A stretch of 64,000 nt of DNA, from contig NZ_CP014263.1 of assembly GCF_001988955.1 (NCBI RefSeq), positions 1,302,001-1,366,000 on the forward strand, read 5' to 3'. Positions 58,252-64,000 of this stretch are shown here, piece by piece. The DNA is from Spirosoma montaniterrae. GTDB taxonomy: Bacteria; Bacteroidota; Bacteroidia; Cytophagales; Spirosomataceae. The notes below the pieces were generated by a model that worked only from the letters and a program-made list of their open reading frames with translations, did not search any database and was not told the DNA's origin. The translations under genes were made by a program, and so were the position numbers. The stretch's first letter is position 1. The number at the start of each line of letters is the position of its first letter.

Positions 58252-58932
58252 ATGAAAACCTACGCCCGTTTTCTGTTTGCCGCCTTCACCGCAGCCGCGC
58301 TGCTGGGTGGAGTTACGTCCTGTAAGAAGGACGAAGCCGCGCCGGGCCTGTCGGCCAAAATTCAAAACATTGTGCCACAAGCCGCCTTAGACGACATGAA
58401 GGCGAAGGGGCTGGTTATCAACGAGGGGAATACACCGCCCAACATCGAAGGTGTTTTTGAAGTCTCACCATTTACCTTATTGGCTCCTTATAGCTCAGAA
58501 GACACGTATTCTAAAGGCCGCGTTGTTTCCAACTATCGCTACCGGTTCACAGCTCAGAACGGAGACGAAGTGAAAATGGAAGAGAAGCAGGTAGGTGGCA
58601 GCAACACCGGAACCGGCACGGCTTCGTTTCTGTCGGGGTCGGGTAACAAGTTTACCCTTTTCGGGCAGGTCGTCGGGACATCGAGCGGTATTGCTAACAA
58701 ATACCTGACCGTTATTACCGGTGAGATGACAGCGACGGGCATCAAGGATTTTCAGTATGCTACGCTAATCACTGAGAAAACCGGCGATGTAGACAACCTC
58801 AGACTGATTCCAGTCAATAAATCTCGCGTCTGGATTGATGGTAACCAGTTAGCCAGCAAAACCAATGCGTTCCGTTTAGCGGCTCCAGACCCCCAGCTTA
58901 TCGACGGTGGGTCGGGCGCATTGAGCCGGTAA
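58252..58932 (+). CDS. Lipoprotein of unknown function
   Basis: 226 residues from ATG 58252. A signal peptide with lipobox VTSC-KKDE places the acylated Cys near residue 23. The mature part has no recognised domain; it includes AKIQNIVPQAALDDMKAKGLVINEGNTPPNIEG (blocks) and b-strands (VSNYRYRFTAQNGDEVKMEEKQVGG, FTLFGQVVGTSSGIA, YLTVITGEMTATG). It is 32 bp after the SBBP lipoprotein and is the last gene of that run. Function unknown. Confidence 0.7.
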   Translation: MKTYARFLFAAFTAAALLGGVTSCKKDEAAPGLSAKIQNIVPQAALDDMKAKGLVINEGNTPPNIEGVFEVSPFTLLAPYSSEDTYSKGRVVSNYRYRFTAQNGDEVKMEEKQVGGSNTGTGTASFLSGSGNKFTLFGQVVGTSSGIANKYLTVITGEMTATGIKDFQYATLITEKTGDVDNLRLIPVNKSRVWIDGNQLASKTNAFRLAAPDPQLIDGGSGALSR

Positions 58933-58977
58933 ATACTTGTCAATGACGCCACTTACTCAATTCCTGACACAAAAAGT

Positions 58978-59035
58978 ATCCGGTTGCGCTTAGTTTACGA
59001 CCAATTGCAGTAAACTAAGCGCAACTGGATATTTG
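58978..59035. promoter_or_regulatory. 21-bp inverted repeat abutting a -7 box
   Basis: Arms 58978-58998 and 59010-59030 pair with one mismatch (ATCCGGTTGCGC and GCGCAACTGGAT ends) around 11 nt. GATATTTG (59028-59035) overlaps the right arm. The ATG of the membrane-protein gene is at 59051. It could be a repressor operator or the terminator of the upstream lipoprotein operon. Confidence 0.6.
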
Positions 59036-59050
59036 TAACCTTCCTCACCC

Positions 59051-59734
59051 ATGACAAGCCGACGATACGCTTATTTCAAAGTGCTGGCCGTGCTGAGCTT
59101 CGCGGTCTGGTTCACGCTGCTCACGATTGGTATTACCATTAACTCGGCCAATTATTTAGAGGCTATAGGCGATGAACGGGGGACACTCTACGATTTCCTG
59201 ATGGTCATGCTGTCATATACGCCTACCAACGTGGCTCTGATGGCCGTGTGGGCGGGGTTGTCGGGTGGGCTAACCAGTAATCTGGCCGCCGAAAATTATT
59301 TCAGGCACGTAGACCGGCAGAAACTCGACCCAGCCTCACCCGATTTTCAGCGGCTGATTTATATGACCGAAAGCCCGATTGTATCGGCGTTGCGCGGGTT
59401 TATGGTCTACATGATTTTTATTGTCGGGGCTAATTTATCGCTGACCTCAAACAATGATTCGGTGACGAACATCTTCAACATGGCGAGCAAAGTGGCCGAG
59501 AAAAAGGAACGAGCCGAAGCGCAGCAGGCCACTGCCGGAACAGACAAAACGGCACTGCCGGAGAACAAAAAAGAACAAGTCGAAAACACAGCCCCGCCCC
59601 TGTATTACCGCTTTGCACTGACTATCTCATTGCTGGCGTTTCTGGTTGGTTTCGACCCGTCGCGGCTTGGTGGCTGGATCAACTCGGTGCCACTTGTTGG
59701 CAGTAGACCGGGCGGCTCCGGGGGGACACCGTAA
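59051..59734 (+). CDS. Membrane protein of unknown function (about 4 helices)
   Basis: 227 residues. Hydrophobic stretches YFKVLAVLSFAVWFTLLTIGITI, TNVALMAVWAGLSGGLTSNLA, ALRGFMVYMIFIVGANLSL and FALTISLLAFLVGFDPSRLGGW suggest four membrane helices. Between helices 3 and 4 is a charged segment of about 60 residues (VAEKKERAEAQQATAGTDKTALPENKKEQVEN, in blocks). There is no recognised family. Its promoter is probably the -7-like box at 59028 inside the hairpin region. Function unknown. Confidence 0.65.
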   Translation: MTSRRYAYFKVLAVLSFAVWFTLLTIGITINSANYLEAIGDERGTLYDFLMVMLSYTPTNVALMAVWAGLSGGLTSNLAAENYFRHVDRQKLDPASPDFQRLIYMTESPIVSALRGFMVYMIFIVGANLSLTSNNDSVTNIFNMASKVAEKKERAEAQQATAGTDKTALPENKKEQVENTAPPLYYRFALTISLLAFLVGFDPSRLGGWINSVPLVGSRPGGSGGTP

Positions 59735-59799
59735 CGATGCCGTATAGCAGCAATTGGTTTTTTGCGTAGTTTGAGGGCGCAACCAATCCTACAACTTTC

Positions 59800-61530
59800 A
59801 TGAACCGATTGCTACTCTGTTTTGCTGCCTGGGTTTTTTATGCACAGGCGTGTGCCCAAACCACGTTTTCCGTTTCATTTCCTGCCGCCCAAAGTACCGC
59901 CCCGCTCGACGGGCGCGTGCTGCTGATGCTGGCTAAAACTGCCAGCCCGGAGCCACGCAATCAGGTGAGCGATGCCGTTGAAACGGCGCAATTGTTTGGG
60001 ATTGATGTCAACGGGCTGAAACCCGGTCAGGCGGCTGTGGTCGATGCCAGTGTGTTCGGCTACCCAAAACGCAGCCTGCGCGATTTGCCGCCCGGCGATT
60101 ATTATGTGCAGGCGGTGTTGCACAAGTACGAAACGTTTCAGGTGAAAAACGGCCCGAATGGTACGCGCCGGACGGTGAAGCTGCCAATGGATAGGGGCGA
60201 AGGACAGAACTGGCGCACAGCCCCCGGCAACCTGTTCAGCAAGCCGCAGAAGATTACGCTCAAAGCTGGTGGCAAACAAGCCTTTGCGGTCGTGATGGAC
60301 CAGGTGAACCCGCCCATTCAGGAGCCGAAAGACACGAAATTCATCAAACACATCAAAATTCAGAGTCAGAAACTAACCGAGTTCTGGGGCCGACCGATGT
60401 ACCTCGGCGCTCACGTACTGTTGCCCGCCGGGTTTGATGAGCACCCCAACGCCCGCTATCCGATCTGCATCAATCACGGCCACTTTCCCGCCGACTTCGA
60501 CGGATTCAGCGAAACGCCCCCGCCCGCCAACATGGACACGACCGACTATATTGCCCGGTTCAATCTGCGCGGCTATAACAAGATTGTGGCGCAGGAAGCC
60601 TACGATTTTTACAAGAAGTGGACCGGCCCCAACTTCCCGCGTATGCTGATTGTGGAAATTCAGCACGCCAACCCCTATTACGATGATTCGTATGCCGTGA
60701 ACTCCGAAAACCTTGGTCCTTATGGCGACGCCATCATGTATGAACTGCTACCCGAAATCGAGAAGCAGTTTAGAGGTATTGGGCAGGGCTGGGCGCGGTT
60801 TACCTACGGCGGCAGCACAGGCGGCTGGGAAGCTCTGGCTGTGCAGGTGCTCTACCCCGACGAGTTTAACGGCTGTTTTGCCGCCTGCCCCGACCCCATC
60901 AGCTTCGACGCCTACACGGTGTTTAATCTGTATAAAGACAAGAACGCGTACTACAGCGAAGGGCCGTTGCGTCGAACTCCCCGCCCCAGTCAGCGCAACT
61001 ATCTCGGTCAGGTAAAAGTAACGATGGAGGAAACCAACCACCGCGAACTGGCCTTAGGCACCAACAGCCGCTCCGGCGATCAGTTCGATATCTGGGAGGC
61101 TGTGTACTCACCCGCCGGACCGGATGGCTATCCCAAACGCATCTGGAACAAACTAACCGGCGAAATAGACGCAACCGTAGCGGCTTACTGGCGCGAACAC
61201 TACGACCTGCTGCACATCCTGAAACGCGACTGGAAAACCCTCGGCCCTAAAGTAACCGGCAAAATCCACCTCTACTGTGGCGACATGGACAACTATTACC
61301 TCAACAACGCCGTGTACCTGATGGAAGATTTTCTGAAGAAGGTTGAAAATCCGGCAGCACGCGCCGAGGTGGCCTACGGCGACCGCTTTGAGCACTGCTG
61401 GAACGGCGACCCCAACGTGCCGAACTACATTAGTCGACTGCGTTATAATACGATGTACGTCGACAAAATCCTGAAGCGCATCGAAGCCAACCACCCACAA
61501 GGTGCCGATTTGACAAGCTGGCGGTATTAA
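59800..61530 (+). CDS. Secreted esterase-type alpha/beta hydrolase
   Basis: 576 residues. The signal peptide ends ACAQ. Residues 21-180 are a b-rich N-terminal domain (LDGRVLLMLAKTASPEPRN, SLRDLPPGDYYVQAVLHKYETF). The hydrolase domain (190-576) has YPICINHGHFPADFDGF, LIVEIQHANPYYDDSYAVNS, and the nucleophile elbow FTYGGSTGGWEALAVQVLYPDEFNG with Ser in GGSTGG, plus a late HCWNGDPNVPNY His region. This is the enterochelin-esterase/antigen-85-like fold. The substrate is unknown. It ends immediately before a compound hairpin. Confidence 0.82.
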   Translation: MNRLLLCFAAWVFYAQACAQTTFSVSFPAAQSTAPLDGRVLLMLAKTASPEPRNQVSDAVETAQLFGIDVNGLKPGQAAVVDASVFGYPKRSLRDLPPGDYYVQAVLHKYETFQVKNGPNGTRRTVKLPMDRGEGQNWRTAPGNLFSKPQKITLKAGGKQAFAVVMDQVNPPIQEPKDTKFIKHIKIQSQKLTEFWGRPMYLGAHVLLPAGFDEHPNARYPICINHGHFPADFDGFSETPPPANMDTTDYIARFNLRGYNKIVAQEAYDFYKKWTGPNFPRMLIVEIQHANPYYDDSYAVNSENLGPYGDAIMYELLPEIEKQFRGIGQGWARFTYGGSTGGWEALAVQVLYPDEFNGCFAACPDPISFDAYTVFNLYKDKNAYYSEGPLRRTPRPSQRNYLGQVKVTMEETNHRELALGTNSRSGDQFDIWEAVYSPAGPDGYPKRIWNKLTGEIDATVAAYWREHYDLLHILKRDWKTLGPKVTGKIHLYCGDMDNYYLNNAVYLMEDFLKKVENPAARAEVAYGDRFEHCWNGDPNVPNYISRLRYNTMYVDKILKRIEANHPQGADLTSWRY

Positions 61531-61531
61531 C

Positions 61532-61637
61532 GTAGAGACGCAAGATGTTGCGTCTCATTTCCCGGATGGCTTCTGGCTGACGCACGAGGAGACGCAATGG
61601 CTGACGCACGAGGAGACGCAACATCTTGCGTCTCTAC
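61532..61637. repeat. Compound palindrome with two 24-bp direct repeats
   Basis: GTAGAGACGCAAGATGTTGC begins the 25-bp left arm (61532-61556); its exact complement is at 61613-61637. Each arm is itself near-palindromic. Between them are two identical 24-bp units (61574-61597 and 61598-61621) starting TGGCTGACGCACGAGG. The right arm overlaps the acyl-CoA reductase stop at 61634-61636. Confidence 0.88.
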
Positions 61638-62671
61638 AAATTTCCCAGGAACGCCATCGTATCCACGCCGTCGGCGTAATCTGTAAGCGCGGGTTGCTGG
61701 GTTTGGCCGAATGCTACGCCGGGCAGACTAATACTGTTGGCAAGCCAGTTCTGGGCCGACGCTACAACCTGAATCTGTTCGGCGCGGTCGGTTAACCACT
61801 GTTTGGCTTCATCGAGCGTTGCGTAAGTCTGGTAATAAACGGCTGAAATAGGGGAAACTAAGCCTTCATTTTCAGTGACAAGCAGGTAGCCGTTGTCGTA
61901 ATGCGGCACTGCGTTGATCAGATAAATCGATTTGTTATAATCGTAATTGTTCTGGTACTTGTGGTTGTCTAAAAACAACTTCGCCTGCGGTTCGAGCGTT
62001 CGGAGCAGGGGTATGAAGTCGTAGTTTTCCGGCACGAGCAGCGTTGAAACGTTGCGGCAACCGAGTCCATAATAGTCCGAAATATCGTGACCAAGTTTCA
62101 GTAGCTCGTCGTCGGCTTCTTCGCCCATGAGCAGCCCAACGGATGTACGGTTTCGGCGGATGATGCTGGGTTTCCGACCAAAATAATACTCGAAATACCG
62201 GGCGGTATTGTTGCTGCCCGTAGCAATGTAGGCGTCAGCCGCATTTAGCCGCTCTACTTCGTCGATATAATCGACGAAGCCCGGATTAATCTCCTTTAAT
62301 TTTTGTATTAAATAATGAATAAGTACAAAATCTTGACTGCTGAGTTTTGCGAGCAGTTTATGACCACTCATCAATACACATAATAAATCATGAAACCCGA
62401 CCGCCGGAATATTGCCTGCCATTACTACGCCAACAGCGCGTGGCGAACCACTCGGTTCGGGCTGATACCGACTGGCCCAAACCCTCAGCTTATCGGCGTC
62501 GAGAAACTGTTTGGCAATAGAATGTAAGGCTTTCAGCGAGTTATCGGGCGTAAACCAATTATTTTTATGGTAAGCGCGTTGGGCGATTTCGTCAAGTTCT
62601 GGCTGGGCATCGGCTGAACGCAGGAAGTTACCGAGGGCCACGAACGTTTGCAGGCGTTCTGCTTGTAACAT
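61634..62671 (-). CDS. LuxC-like acyl-CoA reductase family protein
   Basis: 345 residues. It contains GVVMAGNIPAVGFHDLLCVLMSGHKLLAKLSSQD, ADAYIATGSNNTARYFEYYFG, PSIIRRNRTSVGLLMGEE and YYGLGCRNVSTLLVPENYDF, where the Cys is the expected catalytic thiol of the aldehyde-dehydrogenase-like LuxC fold. LuxC enzymes reduce acyl groups to aldehydes with NADPH. Here it is divergent from the ferredoxin gene at 62807; the pair is commonly adjacent in Bacteroidota, so a role in acyl-chain reduction supported by the ferredoxin is inference. The ATG is at 62671. Confidence 0.88.
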   Translation of the reverse strand: MLQAERLQTFVALGNFLRSADAQPELDEIAQRAYHKNNWFTPDNSLKALHSIAKQFLDADKLRVWASRYQPEPSGSPRAVGVVMAGNIPAVGFHDLLCVLMSGHKLLAKLSSQDFVLIHYLIQKLKEINPGFVDYIDEVERLNAADAYIATGSNNTARYFEYYFGRKPSIIRRNRTSVGLLMGEEADDELLKLGHDISDYYGLGCRNVSTLLVPENYDFIPLLRTLEPQAKLFLDNHKYQNNYDYNKSIYLINAVPHYDNGYLLVTENEGLVSPISAVYYQTYATLDEAKQWLTDRAEQIQVVASAQNWLANSISLPGVAFGQTQQPALTDYADGVDTMAFLGNL

Positions 62672-62723
62672 GAAAGGAATAAACGAATGGAATACTCCAT
62701 CAACTAAAGGAAATTAAATTTAG

Positions 62724-62754
62724 TTTGCGGTCAACCTTTAAATAATTATATTTG
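62724..62754 (+). promoter_or_regulatory. Full -33/-7 promoter of the ferredoxin gene
   Basis: TTTG (62724-62727) is followed after exactly 19 bp by TATATTTG (62747-62754), the Bacteroidota consensus TTTG-N19-TAnnTTTG. The ferredoxin ATG is at 62807, giving a leader of about 45 nt. This is the cleanest promoter in the window. Confidence 0.8.
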
Positions 62755-62806
62755 TTGTTTAAATCAAGAATCTTAATCGTTTACAGTTTATAAATTTGTA
62801 CTGCCC

Positions 62807-63157
62807 ATGGCAATCATGATCACTGACGAGTGCATCAACTGTGGTGCCTGCGAACCCGAATGCCCCAATACGGCCATTTACGAAGGTGGTGTTGAGTGGA
62901 CCTGGGGAGGAGGGACTGAACTTACCGAAGTTGATTTCGGCGATGGCACGGTAATTAGCGGCAAAGCACCTCAGGCACCCGTCTCCAACGAATTTTATTA
63001 CATCGTCAGTGACAAATGCACCGAGTGTATGGGCTTTCATGAAGAGCCACAATGTGCGGCTGTTTGCCCTGTCGATTGCTGTGTGCCTGACCCCGATCAG
63101 GTAGAAGATGAAGAAACGTTACTGGCCAAAAAAGCCTGGTTGCACGCTGAAGCCTGA
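62807..63157 (+). CDS. 4Fe-4S dicluster ferredoxin
   Basis: 116 residues. The first cluster motif is [12 protein letters not shown] (CxxCxxCxxxCP) near residues 8-19. The second is [22 protein letters not shown] (CxxC-x8-CxxxCP) near 69-90, with a longer loop as in the YfhL-type ferredoxins. So two 4Fe-4S clusters are expected. Residues 91-116 form an acidic helical tail. It carries electrons in the cytoplasm. It is transcribed from its own full promoter and ended by a perfect terminator. Confidence 0.93.
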   Translation: MAIMITDECINCGACEPECPNTAIYEGGVEWTWGGGTELTEVDFGDGTVISGKAPQAPVSNEFYYIVSDKCTECMGFHEEPQCAAVCPVDCCVPDPDQVEDEETLLAKKAWLHAEA

Positions 63158-63170
63158 CATACCTATAATT

Positions 63171-63226
63171 CCGTTACCTAAAAAAAGCCCTGACAAATGT
63201 TTGTCAGGGCTTTTTTTAGGTAACGG
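63171..63226. terminator. Perfect 27-bp terminator after the ferredoxin
   Basis: Arms 63171-63197 and 63200-63226 pair perfectly around a TG centre. The GC core GCCCTGACAAA is flanked by seven A and seven T residues, which would give a U-run on both strands. The following 256 bp (63227-63482) are AT-rich with no gene seen. Confidence 0.92.
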
Positions 63227-63482
63227 CTAATCAAAAACGAATAATTTTCAATCAAAATAATATTCTGCGATAAAATCAATTTGCAAAATTTCTTGTAATA
63301 AGGAAATATTTTAGAAAATAGGGATTTTACGTTTAAAAACTATAAAATTTTAAATAAATTTGAGGTAAAACCAGAAAAAATGCATTTTGTTTTGATGTTG
63401 CACTTGCTTTATTACAATTGAGTGGTAAAATTTGCTTCAGAATTTATACCACAGACAAACATCGCTCCACAAAACAAACCAC

Positions 63483-64000
63483 ATGAAAAAAACAATTTTA
63501 CTTCTAAGTTCTTTGCTTATTGGTTATGGTGTTCAGGCACAGGACTCGACTACTGCCGCGCCAGGAAAATTCACGTTTGCGGGCTACCTCGACACCTACT
63601 ACTTTGCCAATTTCAACAACCCGCAAGACCGCATGAACACGGGCGTTTTTGGAGCTGCCCGAGCATTCGATCAGCGGGCGGGGCAATTTCAGTTAGGCAT
63701 TGTGCAGGCACGAGCCAACTATACGTCCGACAAAGTTGACGCCGTGATGGACCTCGCCTTCGGTAACAACGCTGACCTCGGTAACTACGGCAACACCGTA
63801 TCGCTCAATTCGGGGGCTGCCACCTCTACTGCATTGGTTATCAAGCAGGCGTACCTGACCATGAAGGCAAGCCCGAAGCTCTCGTTCACGGCGGGGCAAT
63901 TTGGTACACACATTGGCTACGAAGTCATCGATGCGCCAGTCAACTACAACTACTCGCTCTCGAACCTCTTCAACAATGGGCCGTTCTATCACCTCGGTCT
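63483..64000 (+). CDS. Porin-type outer-membrane b-barrel, partial (cut by window end)
   Basis: The frame from ATG 63483 is open to the window edge, 172 complete codons. A signal peptide (KKTILLLSSLLIGYGVQAQ) is followed by KFTFAGYLDTYYFANFNNPQDRMN, FQLGIVQARANYTSDKVDAVMDLAFG, ALVIKQAYLTMKASPKLSFTAGQFGTHIGYEVIDAPVNYNYS. The pattern of strands matches the Bacteroidota porin family with the BBP2-like fold (OmpL-like), where FTAGQFGTHIGYEVIDAPVN is a characteristic segment in many members. The C-terminal half is missing. A porin role is likely; its solute is unknown. Confidence 0.85.
   Translation, partial: MKKTILLLSSLLIGYGVQAQDSTTAAPGKFTFAGYLDTYYFANFNNPQDRMNTGVFGAARAFDQRAGQFQLGIVQARANYTSDKVDAVMDLAFGNNADLGNYGNTVSLNSGAATSTALVIKQAYLTMKASPKLSFTAGQFGTHIGYEVIDAPVNYNYSLSNLFNNGPFYHLG

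Noticed and set aside
1..64000. tRNA or rRNA genes
   Set aside because: I looked in the larger gaps and saw no cloverleaf-type or rRNA-like sequence. A short RNA gene could still be missed by eye.

Overview
The window looks like a chromosomal segment of a Gram-negative bacterium of the phylum Bacteroidota, most likely order Cytophagales and close to Spirosoma. The reasons are family content (DUF2723 membrane protein, Bacteroidota-type porins and b-barrels, SBBP/Kelch lipoproteins, stand-alone LytTR proteins, LuxC-like reductase next to a ferredoxin) and the Bacteroidota -7 promoter box (TAnnTTTG), which recurs upstream of genes. No rRNA, tRNA, CRISPR array or insertion sequence was recognised. 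The genus assignment is inference.

Layout. 1-17.8 kb is mostly housekeeping: CDF metal exporter, NUDIX hydrolase, LysE exporter, GH3-type protein, SurE, a PhyH-type oxygenase, two membrane-tailed SDR paralogs around a DUF4136 lipoprotein, a DUF937-OmpA protein, xseB-xseA-pheS, two LytTR proteins, a b-barrel and radA. 17.8-18.4 kb is a type II toxin-antitoxin-like pair. 18.5-26.4 kb holds an a/b hydrolase and a carbohydrate-type operon (epimerase, Gfo/Idh/MocA oxidoreductase, 1267-residue ThuA-propeller-CARDB-azurin lipoprotein) with a divergent AraC regulator. 26.4-33.8 kb has an orphan histidine kinase, a histone-H1-like protein, a SpoU methylase, a HigBA pair, mutS, a folD relic and an AT-rich cassette encoding a RusA-like resolvase and a PD-(D/E)XK nuclease. 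33.9-43.0 kb has DUF2723, an E2 acyltransferase, an ATP-grasp enzyme between esterases, and a GH16 glucanase.

The most unusual part is 43.0-58.9 kb. Seven copies of an 18-bp element, RTCMCCC-N5-ATGGGA(T/G) (best form ATCCCCCTTTTATGGGAT), each lie 22 bp (once 23 bp) before a -7-like box ending in TTTG or, in one copy, a full match. They precede a subtilisin-like intracellular protein with its operon, a NarL/LuxR response regulator, and several secreted, lipid-anchored or unknown proteins. Two NarL-type histidine kinases with near-identical transmitter cores lie among these genes and the response regulator is the only one present, so this reads as a self-contained two-component regulon of unknown purpose.

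A second theme is a set of long intergenic inverted repeats. Several run from the stop codon of one gene to the stop codon of the convergent gene with perfect 32-36 bp arms. Arm sequences are unrelated between loci, but several share a GGCTGACGCAC-like apex.

58.9-64 kb holds a membrane protein, a secreted a/b hydrolase, a LuxC-like acyl-CoA reductase divergent from a ferredoxin, and the start of a porin cut by the window end.
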